Source: CAWDLX01 sp963753485 (GTDB taxonomy: Bacteria; Actinomycetota; Actinomycetes; Mycobacteriales; Micromonosporaceae). Taken from it: a DNA stretch of 64,000 nucleotides. Below, one piece after another: positions 35,939 to 43,944 of this stretch. A program made the translations under genes and the position numbers. Under the pieces are notes generated by a model, which was not told the DNA's origin, searched no databases, and saw only the letters and a program-made list of their open reading frames with translations. Position 1 is the stretch's first letter; each line of letters opens with the position of its first letter. The DNA lies in assembly GCA_963753485.1 (NCBI GenBank), contig CAVWCL010000010.1:1-64000 (forward strand). The letters run 5' to 3'.

Positions 35939-36697
35939 TCACGCCGGCAGGGCGACGCGGTACCAGTGTGGGTCGGCCGGGTCGGCGGTGAAGTCGTAGC
36001 GCACCCCCTGTGGGCCCAGCGCGACCAGTGAGGCGGAGCTGGAGCCGTACGTGCGCCCCTCGACCGTCCGCCGCACCACCAGCGCCCGCGGATCGTCGAG
36101 CGCCAGACCGTCGCCGCGGACGAGATCGACCCAGCCGTCCCAGGCCTCGCCGGTCCGGGTCGCGGTCGTGAGCTCCCCGGACGGGGATCCGACGGCGGCG
36201 AGCAGGGGCGCGAAGTGCGCCACCAAGGGACTGTCGGCCCGGTCCAGGCCCGCATTGACCACGATGTGGTCGCCGGCGGTGAGCCGCTGCCGCGAGAGCG
36301 CGACGCCGTCCCAGGACCAGAGCAGCGCCGTGTCGGGCGTTGCCCGCAACAGGTGGAAGCCGTCGTAGTCGCGCAGAGCGTCGCCGTCCAACCCGGCCGG
36401 CTCGCCCTCGGCGAGCACCGCGGCCAGCGCGAGCCCGCCCCGCGATGGCCGCACGCCGCTCGCAAGGGCCGGCAAGCGGACGCCGTTGAGCAGCGCGGCC
36501 ACGGCCGCCCCGGCCGGGCTGACCGCGAGCCAGGTCCCGCCCGCGACCCGGTCCCGGCCGCCGATCACGCCTGGTGCGGCCGCCGGCCAATGCGCCGCCG
36601 GGGGGTCCCAGGCCCGCTCCAGGAACTCGTCGCGGATCGCGGCCAGCAGGAGCGGCCAGGTGGCACCAGGATCGAAGCGGAGTAGGACTGTGCACAC
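35939..36697 (-). CDS. NRDE/TANGO2-family protein
   Basis: A 252-residue protein beginning V-C-T-V-L-L-R-F, the Cys at position 2 being typical of NRDE (Ntn-hydrolase-like) proteins. WDPPAAHWP, GGTWLAVSPAGAAVAALLN and the C-terminal YDFTADPADPHWYRVAL strands fit the family. The GTG at 36697 was chosen so that this Cys can become N-terminal. TANGO2-like proteins have been linked to heme handling and lipid metabolism in other organisms; the role here is unknown. Confidence 0.72.
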   Translation of the reverse strand: MCTVLLRFDPGATWPLLLAAIRDEFLERAWDPPAAHWPAAAPGVIGGRDRVAGGTWLAVSPAGAAVAALLNGVRLPALASGVRPSRGGLALAAVLAEGEPAGLDGDALRDYDGFHLLRATPDTALLWSWDGVALSRQRLTAGDHIVVNAGLDRADSPLVAHFAPLLAAVGSPSGELTTATRTGEAWDGWVDLVRGDGLALDDPRALVVRRTVEGRTYGSSSASLVALGPQGVRYDFTADPADPHWYRVALPA

Positions 36698-36796
36698 CCG
36701 GGGCACCGTACACCGCCGATACCCGCATCCCGGGCTCCTCCTGCGACCGCTGGCAAGCCACCATCCGCCGCCGCCAATCGTGGGTTTACCGGACGC

Positions 36797-36802
36797 TATA
36801 CT
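36797..36802 (+). promoter_or_regulatory. -10 box of a leaderless higBA promoter
   Basis: TATACT ends six bases before the GTG at 36809 with no ribosome site between, indicating a leaderless transcript. Confidence 0.5.
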
Positions 36803-36808
36803 TGGTGG

Positions 36809-37183
36809 GTGACTCCGGGTGGCGAATGGGAGATTTACGTCGTCAACGAGGTCCGCGACTGGATCGATGGCCTCGACGAGGCAACCCATGCTCGGGTGGT
36901 GGCGGCGTTGGATCTATTGGCGGAGCACGGTCCGGGGCTGGGCCGGCCGCTGGTGGACACCATCCACGGTTCGGCGGTGGCGAACCTCAAGGAGCTGCGG
37001 CCCGGCACGGTGCGGGTGCTGTTCGCGTTCGACCCGTGGCGCTCGTCGATCCTGCTGGTGGCCGGCGACAAGACGGGCCGGTGGAACGAGTGGTACCGCG
37101 AGGCGATCCCGCTGGCGGAGCAGCGCTTCGAAATCTATCTGAAGGAACGCGCCCAGCAGGAGGCGGGAGGAGACAGCAGATGA
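36809..37183 (+). CDS. HigB-like toxin, RelE/ParE superfamily
   Basis: A 124-residue protein of the Gp49/HigB type. EWEIYVVNEVRDWIDGL, ANLKELRPGTVRVLFAFDP and SILLVAGDKTGRWNEWYREA are the core strands. The C-terminal helix YREAIPLAEQRFEIYLKE closes the fold. Such toxins are ribosome-dependent mRNA interferases held in check by the antitoxin. The GTG start appears leaderless and the stop overlaps the antitoxin ATG (ATGA), the usual HigB-first order. Confidence 0.85.
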   Translation: MTPGGEWEIYVVNEVRDWIDGLDEATHARVVAALDLLAEHGPGLGRPLVDTIHGSAVANLKELRPGTVRVLFAFDPWRSSILLVAGDKTGRWNEWYREAIPLAEQRFEIYLKERAQQEAGGDSR

Positions 37184-37497
37184 GCGGGCATGTGCGGTGG
37201 AGTGACATCCGGAATGAGCACGTGGCGCGGGCCGGCGGCGAGGACGCGGTGGCGGCGGCCAAGCAGGCATTGGTCGCCGAGGTGGTGGGCCAGCGCCTCG
37301 CTGAGCTGCGCAAGGCTCGCGGCCTGACCCAGCAGCAGGTCGCCGACCGGATGGGTGTCACCAAGGGTCGGGTATCGCAGATCGAGCAGGGCAAGGTCTC
37401 TGGCCAGGACGTGCTCGCCCGCTTCGCTGTCGCGTTGGGTGGCCGGCTGCATCAGGCGATCTACTTCGACGACGGTGACATCGCCGCCATCGCGTGA
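37180..37497 (+). CDS. HigA-like antitoxin, XRE family
   Basis: A 105-residue protein. The N-terminal third (AAAKQALVAEVVGQRLAELR) is helical and probably binds toxin. The HTH GLTQQQVADRMGVTKGRVSQ is at about residues 49-68. It should neutralise the HigB-like toxin and repress the operon. GGAGG lies eight bases before the ATG. Its stop overlaps the GTG of a third small gene. Confidence 0.88.
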   Translation: MSGHVRWSDIRNEHVARAGGEDAVAAAKQALVAEVVGQRLAELRKARGLTQQQVADRMGVTKGRVSQIEQGKVSGQDVLARFAVALGGRLHQAIYFDDGDIAAIA

Positions 37498-37856
37498 GTG
37501 CGGATACGCCAGCCGGGGTGACGGCACGGGCGCACGTGGTGATGTGGTCAGGCTGGTACGGCCATAGGCGGGTCGTCGGGATCGCCGTGACGATCGGCGT
37601 ATCGCCCGGGGAGGTGGATCACGTTATTGGCCGGGGCCGCGCAACGCCGCGACTCGCGAACGAGATCGCCACGTACGACGCCGAACTCGCCGCCAAAGCC
37701 GGCCCGCCCCCGACGACCCCCGCGCAGCCGACCGCCGACGCCGAGACACCGAAACCAGCCCGCCGACGCAGCACCAAAACACAGACAACCATCACCGCCG
37801 CACCATCCCTACGGCGAAGCGCACAAACCTCGCCACCCGGTGGTGACCTGGGTTGA
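37494..37856 (+). CDS. Hypothetical protein overlapping the HigBA operon
   Basis: A 120-residue protein starting with GTG within the antitoxin stop (GTGA). The first 70 residues are compact (VVGIAVTIGVSPGEVDHVIG, a possible HTH) and the last 50 are Pro/Thr/Arg-rich and disordered. Overlap implies coupled translation with the toxin-antitoxin pair. No family recognised; it could be a chance frame in GC-rich DNA, though the overlap favours a real gene. Confidence 0.45.
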   Translation: MSADTPAGVTARAHVVMWSGWYGHRRVVGIAVTIGVSPGEVDHVIGRGRATPRLANEIATYDAELAAKAGPPPTTPAQPTADAETPKPARRRSTKTQTTITAAPSLRRSAQTSPPGGDLG

Positions 37857-37874
37857 TACCCCGACTCCGTTAGA

Positions 37875-38444
37875 TCAACAAGAGAGGCGAGGCACCGAGG
37901 GCGGTGGCAGGGGGGAAAGGGGAGGTAGGGAGACCGCGGGCTGGGGGGCGGAGAGCCAGGATCGGCTGACCCGGACACCGGTGAGCCGCTCGAGCAGACT
38001 CAGCGCCGACGGCTCCGCACTGAACAGGCCGAAGCGGAGCCCGTCGAGGTGGGCCGCGATCGCGTCGCAGCCACCGGCGGCGGTCGGGTCGGCGTGCAGC
38101 AGCGGGTCGAACTCGGCCACCAGGGCCCCGTCGACGGCGTACACGAACCGCATCACCGCTTGCACGTTGCGAAAGAAGCAGGCCAGCCGGGCCCCTTTGG
38201 ACAGGGTCTCGATGCTCTCCTCGGCGCGCCACCCGTTGTGTTCGGCCACCAGCACGCCACCGTCGACCGCGCCGACCTGCGCCCACTGTGGTCCGTCGGC
38301 CGGCCAGAAGCACTCTTCGAACGTGCGCTGCTGCGCCTGGCCGGGGTCACCGCCCAGGCGGATCACGGCCTCGTCCCGGTCCAGGCCGACCACGCCGGTG
38401 AAGCAGTACGCCTGCACCTGCTCGAGCCAGTCCTCGCCGGTCAC
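37875..38444 (-). CDS. Hypothetical protein, DUF6461-like
   Basis: A 189-residue protein. The opening WLEQVQAYCFTGVVGLDRDE, the strand GVLVAEHNGW and the following RAEESIETLSKGARLACFFR resemble a group of uncharacterised actinomycete proteins. The C-terminal 25 residues are Pro/Ser-rich. It starts at a GTG eight bases downstream of the LOG-family gene, so they form one operon. No function is evident. Confidence 0.65.
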   Translation of the reverse strand: MTGEDWLEQVQAYCFTGVVGLDRDEAVIRLGGDPGQAQQRTFEECFWPADGPQWAQVGAVDGGVLVAEHNGWRAEESIETLSKGARLACFFRNVQAVMRFVYAVDGALVAEFDPLLHADPTAAGGCDAIAAHLDGLRFGLFSAEPSALSLLERLTGVRVSRSWLSAPQPAVSLPPLSPLPPPSVPRLSC

Positions 38445-38451
38445 GCCCCGA

Positions 38452-39636
38452 TCATGCGCTGGTGAGCAGGGCCACCGCCTCGGAAACGTCGTCAGTCAGA
38501 TGAACGAGTGCGGCCAGGTCACCCAAGGGAGACGCAGCCAGCAACGGGCGTAACAGGCCCTCGATCGGCACGGTCTCGGTCCAGAAGTGGGCGTCGAGGA
38601 AAACCAGCGGACCACCGCGTCCGTCGGTGCCGTAGAACGCCTTGGTCACCGCCGCGAACACCTCCTGCACGGTACCGGCCCGACCGGGGGCGAAGACGGT
38701 GCCGCCGCGGGCCAGCCGGAGCAGGGTGTCCTCCCGGATCGCGTTGGAGAAGTACTTCGCGATGCCGCTCGCGAAGAGGTTCGCCGGTTCGTGACCGTAA
38801 AGCCAGGTGGGGATCGAGAGCCCACCGGTGGCGAGCTGGCTCACCGGGTCCTGGGTGATCGGGGCCGGGTATCGGCGGCGAATCTCGAGCGCGGCTGCGG
38901 TGTACCGGTCGTGATCGGTGAACGCGGGTGCGGTGGCCAGCAGGTCCACCGCCGCACCGAGCTCGGCGACCGGCTGCCCGCGCAGGTACGCACCGAGGTT
39001 GGCGGCCTCCATGACGCCCGGCCCGCCACCGGTCACCACCAACCGGCCCGCCTGCCCCAGCCGGTAGGCGACGGCGGCGGCCATCCGGTACGGCGGTGTG
39101 CCCCGTGGCACCGCGTGCCCGCCCATGACCCCGACGACGCTCCGCGCGCCGTGGGCACTGACCCAGGCGGTGGTCACATCGCCCAACGCATCGTCGATAC
39201 CGGCGTCGTGGATCCGCCGCGCCAGCGCCTCTCGTACGCCCGGCAGCGGGCCGCCGGTGCGCTGGACGTGACGGAACACCACGGTGTCGTACATGCCCTC
39301 GAAGCCCCCGGTCTCGAAGCCGGCGACGAGGTCCTCGGCGGTGTAGAGCTTGCTGGTCGTGGTCGGGTACGGCGTCTCGGCGAAGACCGGAACAACGCTG
39401 GCGCCCCGGCGCACGAGATCGGCGACGGTATCCGGCCCGTCGAACCGGCAGCCGACGAAGAGCGCGTCGACGACGTCGACCTGGGCCAGGTCGGGCGGAT
39501 CGATATCGAGCCGGACGCCCTGGATGGTCAAGCCAGATAACGAGCCACGGGCGAGGTGAACGTCCAGCTCTTGGCGTGACTCGATCTCGCCGTCGGCGGT
39601 TCCCGGGGGCCAGGGCAAGGGGGTGATCAGCGGCAC
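38452..39636 (-). CDS. LOG-family (lysine decarboxylase-like) nucleotide-binding protein
   Basis: A 394-residue protein with an N-terminal part of unknown role (about 1-150, with SGLTIQGVRLDIDPPDL) and a C-terminal Rossmann-like LOG domain. The latter has TGGGPGVMEAANLGA and FAPGRAGTVQEVFAAV, close to the PGGxGTxxE signature of cytokinin-activating LOG enzymes. LOG proteins cleave ribose-5-phosphate from nucleotides. The PGRAGT in place of PGGxGT is a mild change. TACGCT (39643-39648, minus strand) ends six bases before the GTG, so the mRNA is probably leaderless. Confidence 0.72.
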   Translation of the reverse strand: MPLITPLPWPPGTADGEIESRQELDVHLARGSLSGLTIQGVRLDIDPPDLAQVDVVDALFVGCRFDGPDTVADLVRRGASVVPVFAETPYPTTTSKLYTAEDLVAGFETGGFEGMYDTVVFRHVQRTGGPLPGVREALARRIHDAGIDDALGDVTTAWVSAHGARSVVGVMGGHAVPRGTPPYRMAAAVAYRLGQAGRLVVTGGGPGVMEAANLGAYLRGQPVAELGAAVDLLATAPAFTDHDRYTAAALEIRRRYPAPITQDPVSQLATGGLSIPTWLYGHEPANLFASGIAKYFSNAIREDTLLRLARGGTVFAPGRAGTVQEVFAAVTKAFYGTDGRGGPLVFLDAHFWTETVPIEGLLRPLLAASPLGDLAALVHLTDDVSEAVALLTSA

Positions 39637-39864
39637 CGGGTCAGCGTAGTGGCGACGGGCCGGGCCGGCGTCCCGGCCGCGGGCCGGGTGGACGGTGCGA
39701 AAGAGCGGTGGCCCGGTCAGCCGGGCCACCGCGACCGGGTCCTGGGGAGGCTCCGGACTTTCGATTCAACCCACCGCGGCGCCGGTTGGCCATGGCTGGA
39801 CGTGTGGAACCACACTCACCCGTTCAGGTATCGATCCGGCCCGGGCGGGGGGTTGAATGTGACC

Positions 39865-40263
39865 ATGCACAATCTGCTGCCCGAGCCGCCCGCCACCCGG
39901 CTGCCGTCCGATCCGGCCGCGCAGGAGCTCGACCGGCCACCGGATGAGCTGGCGGCGCGATTCCCCGCCTCCAGCGCGGCCTGGGCGACGCTGGCCGAGC
40001 GCGCGCTCGCCGACCAGCAGCCCGTGGTCGCCTATGCGTTTGCCCGGACCGGGTACCACCGCGGGCTGGACCAACTGCGGCGCAGCGGCTGGAAGGGATC
40101 CGGGCCGGTGCCCTGGGCGCACGAGCCGAACCGTGGCTTCCTGCGCTGCCTGCATGCGCTGGCCCGGGCGGCGGCGGCGATCGGCGAGGCCGACGAGGCG
40201 GCCCGCTGTGCGCAGTTCCTGCGGGACTGTGATCCGGCGGCCGCGGACGCCCTCGGCGGTTGA
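39865..40263 (+). CDS. DUF3151-family protein
   Basis: A 132-residue helical protein. LLPEPPATRLPSD, WATLAERALADQ, VVAYAFARTGYHRGLDQLRR and GWKGSGPVPWAHEPNRGFLR are recognisable DUF3151 stretches, and the end (ARCAQFLRDCDP) resembles a TPR-like helix pair. It is widespread in actinomycetes with no known role. A GTG six bases upstream is an alternative start. Confidence 0.8.
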   Translation: MHNLLPEPPATRLPSDPAAQELDRPPDELAARFPASSAAWATLAERALADQQPVVAYAFARTGYHRGLDQLRRSGWKGSGPVPWAHEPNRGFLRCLHALARAAAAIGEADEAARCAQFLRDCDPAAADALGG

Positions 40264-40314
40264 GTCCTGTGGGCCGCCGGCGATAGCGGCGGCCCAGCGC
40301 CGGCGGCTGGAGCG

Positions 40315-41535
40315 CTACAGACCCTCGGCGACGGCGGCGGCCACCCGCAGCCAGGCCCGGCGGCTGTCCGGGGAGACCGCCGAATAGCGTACCGGCGCAC
40401 CCGAGTCGAGATGCCGGTCGTAGGGCACCCGCAACACCGTGCGGCAACGGGCGCCGAAGTGGCGTTCGATGGCCCGTGGGTTGACCTCCTTGCGATGCGG
40501 CGGCATGGTCACCACCGTCACCGCCCGCCGGACCAGCTCGCGCCGGCCGGTCTGCTCCAGATGGTCGAGCAGGCGGGCTGCGGTCTCGGCCGAGTCGTTG
40601 CGGGCCGACATCGTGATCACCAGCTGATCGGTGGCGTCGACCGCGGCCTGCCAGTTCTCGGCGCGGACGTTGTTGCCGGTGTCGACGAGGATCAGCTTGT
40701 AGAAGCGACCGACGACGGCGCGCAGATCCCGGAAGGCCTGCGCGGTGAGCATCTCGCCGGCGGTGGCGGCCTCGTCGGAGGCGAGCACGTCGAACATCGC
40801 GTCCTCCTGGCCGCGCACGTACGCCGCCAGCTCGCCGACCCGGCCGCTGCCCTGCCCGAACCGGTCGAGGTCGCGCAGGAGGTCTCGTACGGTCCGCCCG
40901 TGCAGGTCCGGCTGCGCCCGCATGCCCAGCGTGCCCTGGGTTTCGTTGTTGTCCCAGGCCAGCACGAACCCGCCACGCGACTGGCCGAAGGTGAGCCCCA
41001 GCATCAACGTCGCCACGGTCTTCCCGGCGCCGCCCTTGGGGTTGACCACGGTGATCTGGCGCAGGCCGCCGAACACCCGGCGCACGGCCGTGTGGTACCC
41101 GCGGGCGTCGCGCTCCCGCCGGCTCGGGCGCAGCCGCACCAGCCCGAAGCTGCCCCGCCGGGCCGCGCCCCGGATCCCGGTCGTGGCCACCCACTCCCGC
41201 GGACGGACCGCGCGGCGGGTGGCGAACTCCTGGGCCGTCGGTGGTCGATCCAGATCCAGGTACGGCGGCACCGGTCGCTGCGGCGCGTCGTCGAAGACCT
41301 CGCGGTATCCGTCCCAGGGCGTATCGGCGTCCGGCTCGTCCCAGGGCGTACCACCGTCCGGCTCGTCCCAGTGCGTCGCGCCGGCCAGGCCATTGGCGAA
41401 CCCGTCCGGGTCGGGCCCGGCCGGCGGATCCTGGGGGGCGGGGGCCGGCTGGTCCGGCGGCGGGCGGTGCACCGGCGGCTGGCGCCACGGCGAATCGGGT
41501 CCGAAGTCCCGATCGTCCAGCTGTTCCTGGTCCAC
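40315..41535 (-). CDS. ParA/MinD-like ATPase with proline-rich N-terminus
   Basis: A 406-residue protein. The first 110 residues are Pro/Asp-rich and contain a short repeat, TPWDEPD-like, three times (HWDEPDG, TPWDEPDA, TPWDGYR). The ATPase domain has a deviant Walker A, NPKGGAGKTVAT, at about residues 163-174, then LAWDNNETQGTLGM and LILVDTGNNVRAENW. Such Pro-rich MinD-like proteins are typical of actinomycetes and are often tied to ESX secretion or polar growth. No ESX gene is near. The GTG has GGAGGGG upstream. Confidence 0.8.
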   Translation of the reverse strand: MDQEQLDDRDFGPDSPWRQPPVHRPPPDQPAPAPQDPPAGPDPDGFANGLAGATHWDEPDGGTPWDEPDADTPWDGYREVFDDAPQRPVPPYLDLDRPPTAQEFATRRAVRPREWVATTGIRGAARRGSFGLVRLRPSRRERDARGYHTAVRRVFGGLRQITVVNPKGGAGKTVATLMLGLTFGQSRGGFVLAWDNNETQGTLGMRAQPDLHGRTVRDLLRDLDRFGQGSGRVGELAAYVRGQEDAMFDVLASDEAATAGEMLTAQAFRDLRAVVGRFYKLILVDTGNNVRAENWQAAVDATDQLVITMSARNDSAETAARLLDHLEQTGRRELVRRAVTVVTMPPHRKEVNPRAIERHFGARCRTVLRVPYDRHLDSGAPVRYSAVSPDSRRAWLRVAAAVAEGL

Positions 41536-41595
41536 GCGTCGACCCCTCCGCCGTCGAGCCTCGCATACCTCGGTGAAACGACGGTAACGCGGCAA

Positions 41596-42489
41596 TCACA
41601 TGACGTAGAGCGACCAGGCGGCCCGCTCGACCCACCAGGAGCGCTGGTGGCGCAGCACCCCGGCGACGCCGTCGTCGACGAAGGGAAGATCGTCCTCGCG
41701 CGGCGTGATGCTGACAGCGCGGCCCCGTGTCCGGCGTACCTCGAAGGTGACCGTGGCGTTGCGCAGCAGGCGCCGCTGGAGCACCGGCACGGCGACGGCC
41801 ACGTCGAGCAGGCCGTCGTCGGCCCGGGCGTCCTCGACCAGGGGCAGACCATCCACATCAGACGATCCGGTGTTGCGGATGGAGCAGGCGAGCAGGGGGT
41901 CGTCGCCGTCGGTCAGGATCGCGTCGTCGACCTCGACCCGGCCGCGCCAGGCGATCGGCTGGTCGCCGATGGCGACGCTGCCGGCGAGCGCGCCGTGCAG
42001 GGTGGCGGACCCGCTGCCGGTACGGAGCAGGTCGATCTGTCGGGTATGGCCACCGGTCACCGCGTCTGCGACCGAGCCCGGATCGCGCGGCAGGCGTAAC
42101 GCGACCACGAGATCGGGCACTCCCGGACTGAGCGGGAGGATTGCCATCGGTGGCAGGTCGAGCATGGTGCGGTCCGGGGCGAGAGCGTCGGGGCGCTTCG
42201 CCGGCGGCGGGGCATGGTGGCGCACCAGCCGCCGGACCACCGCTCGGACTTCACCGTCCGTAGCTGCGGCCACCACCAAGCGCGTGTCGCCGCCGATCAC
42301 GGGTTTGAGCGTGGCGTCCAGTTCGGTGTCGCCGCCGGCGGTCACCAGCTCGACCCGGTTACCTTGGGCGCGCAGCGCATCCGCGCAGGCCAGAACCGAG
42401 ACGCGCGGCCGATCGCCGGCGCCGCACGCGCAGCCGGCGCCGCCACAAGCCGATCCCTCCCCCAGGGTCAGGATCACGACTTCCCGCAC
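41596..42489 (-). CDS. Diacylglycerol kinase-like (DAGK/YegS-type) domain protein
   Basis: A 297-residue protein. The N-terminus has a Cys-rich patch, GSACGGAGCACG, unusual for kinases. The middle includes LRAQGNRVELVTAGGD. The C-terminal strands ARADDGLLDVAVAVP and VTFEVRRTRGRAVSITP resemble the beta-sandwich of bacterial lipid kinases. The usual N-terminal GGDGT ATP motif is missing, so it may not be catalytic. The GTG at 42489 has GGGAGG upstream. It is divergent from purA. Confidence 0.6.
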   Translation of the reverse strand: MREVVILTLGEGSACGGAGCACGAGDRPRVSVLACADALRAQGNRVELVTAGGDTELDATLKPVIGGDTRLVVAAATDGEVRAVVRRLVRHHAPPPAKRPDALAPDRTMLDLPPMAILPLSPGVPDLVVALRLPRDPGSVADAVTGGHTRQIDLLRTGSGSATLHGALAGSVAIGDQPIAWRGRVEVDDAILTDGDDPLLACSIRNTGSSDVDGLPLVEDARADDGLLDVAVAVPVLQRRLLRNATVTFEVRRTRGRAVSITPREDDLPFVDDGVAGVLRHQRSWWVERAAWSLYVM

Positions 42490-42639
42490 GCTGGGCGCCT
42501 CCCTCACAATCAGTGACAATGTTCCTTGTTAGCCTGACATCCCAGGGCGATGGCACGCCGGGCGCCCTCGACGAACCTGACCTCGCGCGGGGCCCCACGG
42601 GTGCCGGTTGACGGCGCGGCAGGCCGGGAGGCGATGAAG

Positions 42640-43935
42640 ATGCCAGCGATCGTGCTCATCGGAGCGCAGTGGGGTGACGAGGGCAAGGGAAAGGTGACCG
42701 ACCTGCTCGGCGGCCAGGTAGACGTGGTGGTGCGGTACTCGGGCGGAAACAACGCCGGGCACACTGTGATCACCCCCGACGGGGAGAAGTTCGCCCTGCA
42801 CCTGATGCCCTCGGGCGCGCTCTGGCCGGCGGCGACCGTGGTGATCGGCAACGGCGTGGTGGTCGATCCGAAGGTGCTGCTGGCCGAGCTGGACGGGTTG
42901 CAGGCTCGCGGCGTCGATGTGAACCGGCTGCGTATCTCCGGCGACGCCCATTTGATCATGCCGCATCACCGGGCGTTGGACCGGGTCGTCGAGCGCTACC
43001 TCGGCGCGTCCCGGATCGGTACCACCGGGCGCGGCATCGGGCCGGCGTACGGCGACAAGGTGGCCCGGATGGGGGTCCGCGTGCAAGACCTGCTCGACCC
43101 CGGGATCTTGCGCCAGAAGCTGCGGCTGGTCCTGCGGGAGAAGAACCAGATCCTGGTGAAGGTGTACAACCGCAAGGCCCTCGACGTCGAGGCGGTGGTA
43201 GCCGAGTACCTCGAGTATGGCGAACGGCTGCGCCCGCTCATCGTCGAGACCCGCACGTTGCTCTGGGACGCGCTCGACAGCGGGAAGACGGTGCTGCTGG
43301 AGGGGGCCCAGGCGACCATGCTCGACCTGGATCACGGCACCTACCCGTTCGTCACCTCATCCAACCCGACCTCGGCCGGAGCCTGTGTCGGCTCAGGTAT
43401 CCCGCCGACGGCGATCGGCCAGGTGATCGGGGTCACCAAGGCGTATACCACCCGGGTCGGCAGCGGTCCGTTCCCGACCGAGCTGGCCGATGAGAACGGA
43501 CAGCACCTGGTCAAGGTCGGCGCGGAGTACGGCACCACCACCGGGCGGGAACGCCGCTGCGGCTGGTTCGACGCGGTCGTGGTGCGCTACGCGGTCCGGG
43601 TCAACGGAATCACGGACCTGGTGGTGACCAAACTGGACGTTCTCTCCGGCCTGGAGAAGGTGCCCATCTGCGTCGGGTACGACATCGACGGCGAGCGGGT
43701 GACCCGGATGCCGATGACCCAGACCGCGTTCCACCACGCGCGACCGATCTACGAGGAGCACGACGGTTGGTGGGAGGACATCTCCAAGTGCCGCACCGTC
43801 AACGAGCTGCCCGACAACGCCCGCCGTTACGTCGAGCGCATCGAGGAACTGGCCGGGGTGCCGGTCTGCGTGGTGGGCGTGGGCCCGGGGCGGGACGAGA
43901 ACGTGGTGCGTCATCCGTTGCTGCCGCCTCGATAG
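42640..43935 (+). CDS. purA: Adenylosuccinate synthetase
   Basis: A 431-residue enzyme. IGAQWGDEGKGKVTD is the GTP/IMP loop, SGGNNAGHT and GTTGRGIGPAY follow, and TSSNPTSAGAC is near residue 240. It joins IMP and aspartate at the expense of GTP, the first step from IMP to AMP. GGGAGG at 42627-42632 fits the ATG at 42640 better than the in-frame ATG at 42634. purD starts ten bases after the stop, so they are co-transcribed. Confidence 0.97.
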   Translation: MPAIVLIGAQWGDEGKGKVTDLLGGQVDVVVRYSGGNNAGHTVITPDGEKFALHLMPSGALWPAATVVIGNGVVVDPKVLLAELDGLQARGVDVNRLRISGDAHLIMPHHRALDRVVERYLGASRIGTTGRGIGPAYGDKVARMGVRVQDLLDPGILRQKLRLVLREKNQILVKVYNRKALDVEAVVAEYLEYGERLRPLIVETRTLLWDALDSGKTVLLEGAQATMLDLDHGTYPFVTSSNPTSAGACVGSGIPPTAIGQVIGVTKAYTTRVGSGPFPTELADENGQHLVKVGAEYGTTTGRERRCGWFDAVVVRYAVRVNGITDLVVTKLDVLSGLEKVPICVGYDIDGERVTRMPMTQTAFHHARPIYEEHDGWWEDISKCRTVNELPDNARRYVERIEELAGVPVCVVGVGPGRDENVVRHPLLPPR

Positions 43936-43944
43936 GATCCACCG

